A stretch of 8,301 nucleotides of DNA. Source: Lentimicrobiaceae bacterium (GTDB lineage: Bacteria > Bacteroidota > Bacteroidia > Bacteroidales > JAGONC01). Positions 1-6,052 of the stretch are shown here, piece by piece; the stretch's first letter is position 1; the number at the start of each line of letters is the position of its first letter. Location of the stretch: contig JAUXII010000022.1 of NCBI GenBank assembly GCA_030621075.1, positions 1 to 8,301 of the forward strand, given 5' to 3'. A program made the translations under genes and the position numbers. The notes beneath the pieces are model-generated. The model was not told the origin of the DNA. It saw only the letters and a list, made by a program, of their open reading frames with translations, and ran no database searches.

Positions 1-171
1 ACCGGTATATACCAGGCTATGATGACAACCGTGGCAGGCCTTATTGTCGGGATCACAGCCTATATCTGTTATAACATCCTTGTTGCAAGGATTGAGAAAC
101 TGGTGTTTGCTCTGGAAGCTCGTGCCACAGAGTTTATGGACTTACTCCATGAGCCTGCAGAAAGTGTTTGA
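1..171 (+). CDS. exbB: ExbB/TolQ/MotA-family proton channel, C-terminal end only
   Basis: The frame is open from the first base and ends at TGA 169-171, giving the last 56 residues; the start lies outside the window. ExbB is the inner-membrane pentameric channel subunit that, with ExbD, uses the proton motive force to energise TonB. The visible part begins with TGIYQAMMTTVAGLIVGI, which matches the conserved last transmembrane helix of the family with its small and Thr residues. It is followed by the cytoplasmic tail, including the family-typical stretch ARATEFMDLL. The next gene is exbD, 38 bp downstream on the same strand, then tonB, so this is the usual exbB-exbD-tonB order. Identification as ExbB and not TolQ rests on this context, because TolQ is closely similar in this part. 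Confidence 0.92.
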   Translation, partial: TGIYQAMMTTVAGLIVGITAYICYNILVARIEKLVFALEARATEFMDLLHEPAESV

Positions 172-209
172 GTTAACGGTGCGTATTATTAAATTTATAA
201 AGGTGTAAC

Positions 210-632
210 ATGGCTATTCAAACCCGAAATAAGCGAAAGGCGGAGTTCAATACGGCTTCCATGTCAGACCTCGTGTTTTTATTATTGATATTTTTTATGC
301 TAACCTCCACGCTTGTTGCTCCAAATGCTATAAAATTATTACTTCCCAGCAGCGATAGCAAAACAATAGCCAAACCTGCAACAGTAACTGTTTATATTGA
401 CCCTGAACTCAATTTTTATGTTGATGGTAACCCGGTTAATGAAAACCAGCTTCAAACAGAGCTGGCACAAAAGCTGCTGAATGAAAATGATGCATCTGTT
501 GTGCTTAAAGCAGAAAAAAGCGTTCCTGTCCAATATGTTGTAACTGTGATTGATGCAGTAAATAAAGTGAACCGAATGTATAATGCTAAACATAAGGTAA
601 TATTGGCAACTTTTCCTAAGCGAAAGTCATGA
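210..632 (+). CDS. exbD: ExbD/TolR-family biopolymer transport protein
   Basis: This 140-residue protein is a normal length for ExbD. It has a short basic cytoplasmic N-terminus (RNKRK), then one transmembrane helix at about residues 19-38 (DLVFLLLIFFMLTSTLV), then a periplasmic domain. Asp20, at the start of the helix in the motif SMSDLVF, matches the conserved protonatable aspartate of ExbD/TolR (Asp25 in E. coli ExbD), which is essential for proton coupling. The start at 210 is supported by AAAGGTG at 199-205, one of the few Shine-Dalgarno-like sites in the window. The stop overlaps the next ATG (ATGA, 629-632), so translation of exbD and the tonB-like gene is probably coupled. With ExbB it should form the motor driving TonB-dependent uptake at the outer membrane. 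Confidence 0.94.
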   Translation: MAIQTRNKRKAEFNTASMSDLVFLLLIFFMLTSTLVAPNAIKLLLPSSDSKTIAKPATVTVYIDPELNFYVDGNPVNENQLQTELAQKLLNENDASVVLKAEKSVPVQYVVTVIDAVNKVNRMYNAKHKVILATFPKRKS

Positions 633-1441
633 GCCTGTCAAAGGATAAAATAAGAGGTATTGTTGGTACGGTAATCATCCATGGATTATTACTTGCTGCG
701 ATTATGTTATTAGCTCTTACAACACCTTTACCGCTGCCTGGTGAAGAAGGAGTTGAGGTTGATTTTGGCTATAGCGATGTTGGATCGGGAATCATGCAGG
801 ATGAGGAAGCAGAGCCTGTTCAGCAGCCTGAGGTCATTCCTCCGGTTACAAAGCCGGAGATAATTGAAGAAGAGGTTGTAACACAGGATATTATAGAGGC
901 GCCTGTGATTGAAGAGATTGATCAACAGGAGGAAGAAGAAATTATTGATGAAACGGTAATACAGAAACAACCGGTTGAGGAAATCGAACAGGTACCTGAA
1001 CCTGAACCCGAACCGGTGGTCAATCCCAATGCCTTATACAAAGGGAGGGAGACAGATGAATCAAACGGGAGCAGTGAAGGAGAGACAGGAGATCCCGGAG
1101 ATCAGGGGAAACCAACAGGAACGAACGACCTGAAAGTATACGATGGATTAGGTGGGGAGGGTGACGGTATTTCCTATAGCCTCTCCGGCAGGCAGGCAAC
1201 ACGCTTGCCAAAGCCTGAATATCGTTCAGACGAGCAGGGAAAAGTAGTGGTCACCATCTGGGTTAACAAAAATGGTGACGTAACCAGAGCCGAAGCAGGT
1301 GCAAGAGGCACCACTATTGCTGACCTTACGCTGAGGAAACTGGCACGGGGTGCTGCTCTTCGGGCTAAATTCTCTCCTGATACCGAGGCAGCTGAAATCC
1401 AAAAAGGAACAATCACCTATATCTTTATCAAAATGAATTAA
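629..1441 (+). CDS. tonB: TonB-family energy transducer
   Basis: This 270-residue protein has the three-part TonB design. A single N-terminal membrane anchor spans about residues 8-30 and includes His18 (VIIHGLLLAA), at the place of the functionally important histidine in the TonB anchor. A long acidic, Pro/Glu/Gln/Ile-rich periplasmic spacer covers about residues 38-135, with runs such as EEEEIIDE and PEPEPEP. A Gly/Ser/Asp-rich hinge spans about 140-180. A C-terminal domain from about 187 to 270 contains VVVTIWVNKNGDV and ends in ITYIFIKMN, as expected for the TonB domain that contacts the TonB box of outer-membrane receptors. The start overlaps the exbD stop. The spacer is unusually acidic, where E. 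coli TonB has alternating Glu-Pro and Lys-Pro segments. The family call is firm; which receptors it serves cannot be told. Confidence 0.9.
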   Translation: MSLSKDKIRGIVGTVIIHGLLLAAIMLLALTTPLPLPGEEGVEVDFGYSDVGSGIMQDEEAEPVQQPEVIPPVTKPEIIEEEVVTQDIIEAPVIEEIDQQEEEEIIDETVIQKQPVEEIEQVPEPEPEPVVNPNALYKGRETDESNGSSEGETGDPGDQGKPTGTNDLKVYDGLGGEGDGISYSLSGRQATRLPKPEYRSDEQGKVVVTIWVNKNGDVTRAEAGARGTTIADLTLRKLARGAALRAKFSPDTEAAEIQKGTITYIFIKMN

Positions 1442-1452
1442 TCTTCTCCTCT

Positions 1453-1480
1453 TTCCGTCTTTCGCTTCTCGTTTTTCGTC
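1453..1480. repeat. Degenerate 7-nt repeat, four units, between tonB and folC
   Basis: Read on the minus strand from 1480 to 1453, the sequence divides into GACGAAA, AACGAGA, AGCGAAA and GACGGAA. All four fit the pattern (A/G)(A/G)CG(A/G)(A/G)A. The plus strand is therefore a pyrimidine-rich tract. The stretch is non-coding, and 7 is not a multiple of 3. It may be a decayed short tandem repeat. The periodicity is seen directly; any function is unknown. Confidence 0.5.
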
Positions 1481-1483
1481 ACT

Positions 1484-1512
1484 GGCTACCGGGAGTCCCG
1501 ACTCCCGGCTAC
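1484..1512. repeat. Perfect 8-bp palindrome (4-nt loop) flanked by GGCTAC direct repeats
   Basis: CCGGGAGT (1489-1496) and ACTCCCGG (1501-1508) are perfect reverse complements around the loop CCCG. GGCTAC occurs at 1484-1489 and again at 1507-1512. The hairpin lies 43 bp after the tonB stop and could end that transcript, but the T-rich run (1525-1532) begins 16 bp past the stem, so it is not a standard intrinsic terminator. The GC-rich element stands out from its AT-rich surroundings and looks like a dispersed palindromic repeat of the kind scattered between genes. Whether it occurs elsewhere in the genome cannot be seen here. Confidence 0.6.
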
Positions 1513-1546
1513 TGTTTCCTGATTCTTTTTTTCATCCTTTTTTATC

Positions 1547-1554
1547 TAACTTTG
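1547..1554 (+). promoter_or_regulatory. Putative Bacteroidota -7 box for folC
   Basis: TAACTTTG fits the Bacteroidota consensus TAnnTTTG. It ends 8 bp before the folC ATG, so a transcript starting about 7 bp further on would have almost no leader. No Shine-Dalgarno site precedes the ATG, which agrees with a near-leaderless message. No clear TTTG -33 element is visible at the expected distance, so the call is tentative. Confidence 0.4.
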
Positions 1555-1562
1555 CCCATAAA

Positions 1563-2909
1563 ATGTCAACTTACCAGGAAATATTGAATTATTTATTCAG
1601 CCACCTGCCGATGTATCAACGCGTTGGTTCTGCTGCTTACAAAACCGACCTTGGCAATACATTGGCAATTTGTGACCTGTTGGGGTCTCCTCAATATAAC
1701 TTCAAATCTATTCATGTTGCCGGCACAAATGGAAAAGGGTCGGTATCACATTTTCTGGACTCCATATTACAGGAAGCAGGGTTCAAGACGGGACTTTACA
1801 CTTCACCTCACCTTAAAGATTTTAGGGAACGAATCAGATTGAATGGGAAGATGATTCCCGAGAAATATGTTGTTGATTTTGTGAATAAAAACAAGGCTGG
1901 TTTTGATAGGATCAAACCATCTTTTTTTGAGATGACTGTTGGCATGGCATTCGATTTTTTTTCAAAGGAGCAGGTTGATATTGCGGTTCTGGAAACGGGT
2001 ATGGGTGGACGGCTCGATTCGACCAATGTCGTTAACCCGGAGTTATCAGTGATAACAAATATTGGCTATGACCACATGAGGTTTTTGGGCGACACGCTTG
2101 AAAAGATAGCTAAGGAGAAGGCCGGTATCATTAAGAAGAATGTGCCTGTTGTGATTGGTGAGACCCAGGAGGAGGTGAAGGAAATATTTATTTCAAAAGC
2201 CAGAGAATTGGGCGCTCCCATTTCATTTGCGGATGAAAATATTAGGGTTGAAGGGGATGAAGCAGGTAAATATAGCAGAAAGAAATTTAACAATAAGACC
2301 CGTAGGGGCGATATGTCTGTAGAACATGAGGGCTCAAATAAAGCACCAAAGCCCCGTAGGGGCGACCTGTCAATAGATTTTGAAATACCCCTTTTAGGTC
2401 AATACCAGGAAAAAAATGTGAAAACAGCTATTCAATCAATCCGGATTTTAAATAAAAAAAATTTCGGTATTAATAATCATGAAATAGCAGAAGGAATTAA
2501 AAATGTAATTCAGAATACGGGTATCCGTGGCAGATGGGAGGTTCTTCGTGAAAATCCTTTAACCATTTGCGACATTGGACACAATAAGGATGGTATCATA
2601 CAAGTGGTTGATCAGTTGAATCAAACACCCCATAATAAACTTCACTTTGTATTTGGAATGGTTGATGATAAAAATATTTTAGATATGTTGGCCTTATTAC
2701 CTAAAGATGCTGTTTATTATTTTTGTAAGGCTGATATCCCCCGGGGCCTGGATGAGCAGCGCTTGGCAGCGGCGGGAGCCAGGGCAGGTTTACAGTGTAA
2801 GGCGTTCAATTCTGTTAAAGATGCTTTTGAAGCAGCACAGGCAAATGCCGTAATGGGTGATCTCGTTTTCGTAGGAGGAAGTACGTTTGTTGTAGCGGAG
2901 GTTCTATAA
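1563..2909 (+). CDS. folC: Bifunctional dihydrofolate synthase / folylpolyglutamate synthase
   Basis: FolC, a cytoplasmic Mur-ligase-family enzyme, joins glutamate to dihydropteroate and then extends the polyglutamate tail of folates using ATP. The P-loop is GTNGKGS at residues 54-60 (HVAGTNGKGS). The stretch IAKEKAGIIKK contains Lys186, equivalent to the carbamylated lysine of E. coli FolC (Lys188). The Mur-ligase C-terminal motif DIGHNKDG starts at residue 337, and the end GGSTFVVAEVL is typical. The length of 448 residues is slightly long for the family. Part of the excess is an in-frame insertion at about residues 246-272 made of two near-identical units (TRRGDMSVE and PRRGDLSID), just before the conserved LLGQYQEKN segment. 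The reading frame and all catalytic motifs are intact, so the enzyme is probably active. The start has no Shine-Dalgarno site. The gene ends 15 bp from the stop of the convergent thiS-like gene. Confidence 0.93.
   Translation: MSTYQEILNYLFSHLPMYQRVGSAAYKTDLGNTLAICDLLGSPQYNFKSIHVAGTNGKGSVSHFLDSILQEAGFKTGLYTSPHLKDFRERIRLNGKMIPEKYVVDFVNKNKAGFDRIKPSFFEMTVGMAFDFFSKEQVDIAVLETGMGGRLDSTNVVNPELSVITNIGYDHMRFLGDTLEKIAKEKAGIIKKNVPVVIGETQEEVKEIFISKARELGAPISFADENIRVEGDEAGKYSRKKFNNKTRRGDMSVEHEGSNKAPKPRRGDLSIDFEIPLLGQYQEKNVKTAIQSIRILNKKNFGINNHEIAEGIKNVIQNTGIRGRWEVLRENPLTICDIGHNKDGIIQVVDQLNQTPHNKLHFVFGMVDDKNILDMLALLPKDAVYYFCKADIPRGLDEQRLAAAGARAGLQCKAFNSVKDAFEAAQANAVMGDLVFVGGSTFVVAEVL
2299..2377. repeat. Two-copy palindromic repeat inserted in frame within folC
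   Basis: Copies at 2299-2323 and 2353-2377 agree at 21 of 25 positions and share the core CCCGTAGGGGCGA. They begin 54 bp (18 codons) apart, so both are read in the same frame. The second core is the perfect palindrome GCCCC-GTA-GGGGC (2351-2363). From general knowledge, GTAGGGGCG-type palindromes occur as dispersed repeats in many bacterial genomes, mostly between genes. Here it is translated as hydrophilic R-R-G-D segments. It looks like a repeat element that entered a surface loop or linker without breaking the gene. Confidence 0.7.
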
Positions 2910-2924
2910 GGCTGATATTTGCAG

Positions 2925-3128
2925 CTACCCCCCACTTACCAGATGCATTACCATAACCTCATCACCATCATTGATCGTAGACGTGTCATACTCCGTTTTT
3001 TTAATCAGGTTGCCGTTTATTTTAATCACCAGCATGCGGAAAGTGAAGTTTTTTACTTTCAGAAGTTCATTTACGGTCAGTTTATCCGCTTTAAACGATT
3101 CGTGGCGATTATTTAGAATGATGTTCAT
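2925..3128 (-). CDS. thiS: ThiS/MoaD-type sulfur carrier protein
   Basis: This 67-residue protein has the length and layout of ThiS: a short first strand (MNIILNN), the segment LTVNELLKVKNF, a central strand MLVIKINGNLI, then INDGDEVMVMHLVSGG. The C-terminal Gly66-Gly67 is the hallmark of carriers that are adenylated by an E1-like enzyme and then bear the sulfur as a thiocarboxylate. The gene starts 2 bp after the stop of the thiF-like gene on the same strand, so the two are co-transcribed and very likely act as a pair. No thiG or other thiamine gene is present; the divergent neighbour is an AOR-type tungsten/molybdenum enzyme. The carrier could therefore serve pterin-dithiolene synthesis (the MoaD role) instead of thiazole synthesis. 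Fold and carrier role are secure; the pathway is inference. A plus-strand open frame over the same bases lacks any family match. Confidence 0.85.
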   Translation of the reverse strand: MNIILNNRHESFKADKLTVNELLKVKNFTFRMLVIKINGNLIKKTEYDTSTINDGDEVMVMHLVSGG

Positions 3129-3130
3129 TT

Positions 3131-3709
3131 TTAATCTTCCCCTAACAATATCTCTAAAACCGTATTCGCTTGCATATTCGCTACCATACCTACTCTTGGT
3201 GCGAGAGGAGGCAAATCGTCTGATGTTTCCCTGGTTTCATCACCACAAATATATAAATTGTCAACTTTTCTGGCCTTAATTGAGTTATTATGCCCCCAAC
3301 CTGCTAATCCAGATCCGACAACCAATGGCTTTTCCGGGAATGCTGTTATAACCGTTTCTACGATCATTTGTTTCATCTCTTTTAGATCGAATGCCTCAAC
3401 AATAACATCACACTCCTGAAATAGGTTAATTATTTCTGTTGGAGATAATTTGATATCATAAGCTTTCACAACTGTATTACGGGTGATTCTGGAAATATTA
3501 TCTTTTAAAGCAAAGCATTTTTTTTGTCCCACCTGATCCAAAAAAAAGTATTGACGGTTCAGGTTTGAAAGTTCTATGGTATCAAAATCGGCAATTACCA
3601 ATTTCCCGATTCCAACCCTGGCCAACGCCACTGCACAGTTTGAGCCCAACCCACCGCAACCGGCAATACCAACTGTATATTTATTAATTTTGTTTTTTGT
3701 GTTATTCAT
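3131..3709 (-). CDS. thiF: Short ThiF-family (E1-like) sulfur-carrier adenylyltransferase
   Basis: This 192-residue Rossmann-fold enzyme should activate the C-terminal glycine of the adjacent carrier with ATP. Motifs seen: nucleotide-binding GCGGLGS (residues 17-23), Asp41 at the end of the second strand, NLNRQY (49-54) with the catalytic-site Asn/Arg, Lys63, and EAFD with Asp108. GSGLAGWGHNN (132-142) and APRVGMVANMQAN near the C-terminus resemble the short family-2 ThiF proteins of clostridia. E. coli ThiF and MoeB are about 250 residues and carry two CxxC zinc pairs; this protein has no CxxC at all. The start at 3709 gives a Rossmann motif at the usual place near the N-terminus. A possible -7 box lies at 3736-3743. 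The gene heads a two-gene unit with the thiS-like gene and diverges from the AOR gene. The substrate is presumably that carrier; the end pathway is undecided. Confidence 0.87.
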   Translation of the reverse strand: MNNTKNKINKYTVGIAGCGGLGSNCAVALARVGIGKLVIADFDTIELSNLNRQYFFLDQVGQKKCFALKDNISRITRNTVVKAYDIKLSPTEIINLFQECDVIVEAFDLKEMKQMIVETVITAFPEKPLVVGSGLAGWGHNNSIKARKVDNLYICGDETRETSDDLPPLAPRVGMVANMQANTVLEILLGED

Positions 3710-3735
3710 GTGATGAACCTTAATCGACGTAAATG

Positions 3736-3743
3736 CAAAAATA
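3736..3743 (-). promoter_or_regulatory. Putative -7 box for thiF-thiS
   Basis: On the minus strand this reads TATTTTTG, which fits TAnnTTTG, the Bacteroidota -7 consensus. It ends 26 bp before the thiF ATG. No TTTG element is found about 20 bp further upstream; the nearest (CAAA at 3777-3780 on the plus strand) is 33 bp away, too far. A+T richness makes chance matches likely. Confidence 0.35.
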
Positions 3744-3780
3744 ATAAACTCAGCGGAAAGGCATGAAAGAAAAAATCAAA

Positions 3781-3811
3781 TGAGATTTTAATAAAAAAAT
3801 GATCTCATCAT
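3781..3811. promoter_or_regulatory. Candidate operator in the divergent thiF/AOR promoter region
   Basis: The 158-bp region between the divergent genes holds TGAGAT (3781-3786) and its reverse complement ATCTCA (3802-3807), separated by 15 A/T-rich bases. The right arm lies inside a second, tighter inverted repeat, ATGAT-CTC-ATCAT (3799-3811). Both sit just upstream of the probable AOR -7 box (3823-3830), over the -33 region, a suitable place for a regulator that could act on one or both divergent units. The symmetry is visible; binding by a protein is inference, and short repeats in such A/T-rich DNA can arise by chance. Confidence 0.35.
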
Positions 3812-3822
3812 GTTATTTTTTT

Positions 3823-3830
3823 TACTTTTG
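3823..3830 (+). promoter_or_regulatory. Putative -7 box for the AOR gene
   Basis: TACTTTTG fits TAnnTTTG. It ends 37 bp before the ATG at 3868, giving a leader of about 30 bases. No TTTG -33 element is seen at the expected spacing, which would fit a promoter that needs an activator. The leader is A/T-rich with no Shine-Dalgarno site. Confidence 0.45.
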
Positions 3831-3867
3831 AAAAAGAAAAATTATTCATCAACATAATCATATTTCC

Positions 3868-6021
3868 ATGGACCCAACAGAAATAAAAAATGCACATAAG
3901 TTATTTAAAGAGTGGAATTATCAATGGACACCACTGGAAAGAGGGTATACAGATAAAATTCTATACATCAATGTATCTGATAACAGTATCAAGGAAAAGC
4001 AGGTTCCTGCAATAATGAAGGAGAAATTTATTGGCGGGAAAGGGTATGGATTAAGGCTGTTATGGGATGCGACAAAACCCGACACAAAATGGAATGACCC
4101 TGAAAATGAGATTGTTATTTCCTCAGGTCCTATTGGAGGAATTACTCAATATTCAGGATCTGGTAAATCATTGGTTGTTACGATATCACCACAGACCGAT
4201 ATACCTATCGATAGTAATGTAGGTGGTTTTTTTGGCCCTTTTCTGAAATTTTCAGGATTCGACGCTCTCGAATTGCAGGGTAAAGCAGAAAAAGATGTTA
4301 TTATTTTTATTGATGGCGTTAATCATAAGGTAGAGATCAATGAAGCACCTCTCGAAGCTCTTGATAGCCATGTTCTTGCTGAACAGCTCACAGATATGTA
4401 TGCCGATGATGATCGCGACCGCAGAAATATTGGAGTTGTATCGACAGGTGCCGCCGCTGGAAATTCACTTATCGGCATGTTGAATTTTAGCTTCTACGAC
4501 CCGAAAAGAAAAAAAGTTAGATTAAAACAAGCCGGAAGAGGTGGAATAGGAACAGTTTTTAGAAATAAAAATATCAAGGCCGTTGTTGTAAAAATCCCTG
4601 GTGTTAAAGGAAACCTGAATAATGTAGTTGACCTGCCCGCTATTATAGAGAGAGGGAAACGATTCAATAAAGAGATGCGTGAATTGGATGATTCTCAAGC
4701 TGAAATGCGCACGAAAGGTACAGCCCATCTTGTTAATATAATGAATGATTATGATTTGTTGCCGGTGCATAATTATAAATTTGGCAGCCATGCCGATGGG
4801 TTTAAGATTCATGGCGATGTGTGGAAGGAGAAATTTACACAAGGTATTCCGGATGGATGCTGGATTGGTTGCAACATGTCCTGCACTAAAGGAGTGGATG
4901 ACTTTACAATTAAAACAGGCCCTTACAAAGGAGAAGTAGTTCTTGTAGATGGCCCTGAGTATGAAAATGCAGGAGGGCTGGGCGCCAATTGTGGCATCTT
5001 CGATCCAGATTATATTATTGAAGCGAATTTTTATTGTGACACGTATGGTATTTGTACCATTACATGGGGCACCATGATGGCATTTGCTATGGAATGTTAT
5101 GAAAATGGTATCCTCAATAAAGAAAGGACCGGAGGGATCGAATTGAATTTTGGCAACGGCGAAGCAGCATTAGAAGTTATGCATCAGCTTGCCAGGGGAG
5201 AGGGCTTTGGCCTTATTGCCGGACAAGGAACAAAGAAAATGAAAGAAATGTTTATCGAAAAGGGATGGGGCGATCCTAAATTCCTGAACGATATTGGCAT
5301 GGTCAATAAGGGACTTGAATATTCTGAATATGTTTCCAAAGAATCGCTTGCCCAGCAAGGTGGTTTTGCCATGACCAATAAAGGGCCACAGCATGATGAA
5401 GCCTGGCTTATTTTTATGGATATGGTTAATAACCAGATCCCCACCTTTGAAGATAAAGCCGAAGCGCTGCATTATTTCCCCATGTTTCGTACCTGGTTTG
5501 GATTGATGGGTTTATGTAAATTGCCATGGAATGACGTGGAACCGGTTAATAATGCCGAAACGGATGAACCTGCTAAAGTATCTGAGCATGTAGATAATTA
5601 TGTTACGATTTATAAAGCAGTTTTAGGAAAGCCATTTGATAAGCATGAAATGATCAGGCAGTCAGAAAGGGTGTATAATTTTCAGCGGATTTTTAATCTT
5701 CGACGAGGATATGGAACACGGAAATTCGATGCACAACCCTATCGTGCTGCTGGCCCTGTGACAAATGAAGAGTATGAATCAAGAGCAGAACGGTATGATG
5801 GCCAATTAAAAGAGTTGATTGGTGTTGACCCCACAGGTAAGACTACTGATGAGAAATGTGCGGTTTTAAGAGAGTACAGAGAAGCTCAGTATGAAAAATT
5901 ACTTGATGCAGTTTACAAAAGAAGAGGCTGGAATAACAATGGAGTGCCACTAATATCTCATCTGGAAAACCTTGGAATGGACCTCCCTGAATTAATTGAG
6001 ACCGTAAAGGAATACCAGTAG
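3868..6021 (+). CDS. AOR-family tungsten/molybdenum aldehyde ferredoxin oxidoreductase
   Basis: At 717 residues this is longer than the roughly 605-residue Pyrococcus AOR. Family members oxidise aldehydes, or carry out related low-potential redox chemistry, with a bis-pterin W or Mo cofactor and one [4Fe-4S] cluster. Seen in order: the pterin-binding N-terminal domain with FIGGKGYGLRLL (54-65), SSGPIGG (85-91) and NVGGFFGPFLKFSGFDAL (117-134); cluster cysteines 331, 335 and 339 (GCWIGCNMSC); PEYENAGGLGANCGI (363-377); His509 in KGPQHDEA; and probable fourth cluster ligand Cys550 in GLMGLCKLPW. Classical AOR has C-x2-C-x3-C, so C-x3-C-x3-C marks a different subfamily. The C-terminus (RYDGQLKELIG, YKRRGW) looks complete. 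No ferredoxin-like partner subunit is encoded here. The gene diverges from a thiF-thiS pair that could supply cofactor sulfur. upp follows after 31 bp. Family certain; substrate and metal unknown. Confidence 0.92.
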   Translation: MDPTEIKNAHKLFKEWNYQWTPLERGYTDKILYINVSDNSIKEKQVPAIMKEKFIGGKGYGLRLLWDATKPDTKWNDPENEIVISSGPIGGITQYSGSGKSLVVTISPQTDIPIDSNVGGFFGPFLKFSGFDALELQGKAEKDVIIFIDGVNHKVEINEAPLEALDSHVLAEQLTDMYADDDRDRRNIGVVSTGAAAGNSLIGMLNFSFYDPKRKKVRLKQAGRGGIGTVFRNKNIKAVVVKIPGVKGNLNNVVDLPAIIERGKRFNKEMRELDDSQAEMRTKGTAHLVNIMNDYDLLPVHNYKFGSHADGFKIHGDVWKEKFTQGIPDGCWIGCNMSCTKGVDDFTIKTGPYKGEVVLVDGPEYENAGGLGANCGIFDPDYIIEANFYCDTYGICTITWGTMMAFAMECYENGILNKERTGGIELNFGNGEAALEVMHQLARGEGFGLIAGQGTKKMKEMFIEKGWGDPKFLNDIGMVNKGLEYSEYVSKESLAQQGGFAMTNKGPQHDEAWLIFMDMVNNQIPTFEDKAEALHYFPMFRTWFGLMGLCKLPWNDVEPVNNAETDEPAKVSEHVDNYVTIYKAVLGKPFDKHEMIRQSERVYNFQRIFNLRRGYGTRKFDAQPYRAAGPVTNEEYESRAERYDGQLKELIGVDPTGKTTDEKCAVLREYREAQYEKLLDAVYKRRGWNNNGVPLISHLENLGMDLPELIETVKEYQ

Positions 6022-6052
6022 TTATAAGATCGGGTAAATAATTTATAGTTGT

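Noticed and set aside
728..1416. Minus-strand open frames opposite tonB
   Set aside because: They are complements of the repetitive Glu/Pro-rich spacer and the C-terminal TonB domain. The low-complexity Leu/Asn/Arg translations are typical antisense artefacts.
2910..2926. Small inverted repeat GCTG-ATATTTG-CAGC between the folC and thiS stops
   Set aside because: The stem is only 4 bp with a 7-nt loop and no T run. It is too weak to call a bidirectional terminator.
2919..3279. Overlapping plus-strand open frames across the thiS/thiF region (2919-3116 and 2971-3279)
   Set aside because: They are antisense to two genes with clear family motifs on the minus strand (Gly-Gly carrier, GCGGLGS Rossmann motif), and their own translations show no domain.
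2925..3709. Reading the thiF-thiS pair as a thiamine biosynthesis operon
   Set aside because: No thiC, thiE, thiG or thiH accompanies the pair and there is no thiamine riboswitch-like leader in the 158-bp upstream region. It is not excluded, but not supported by context.
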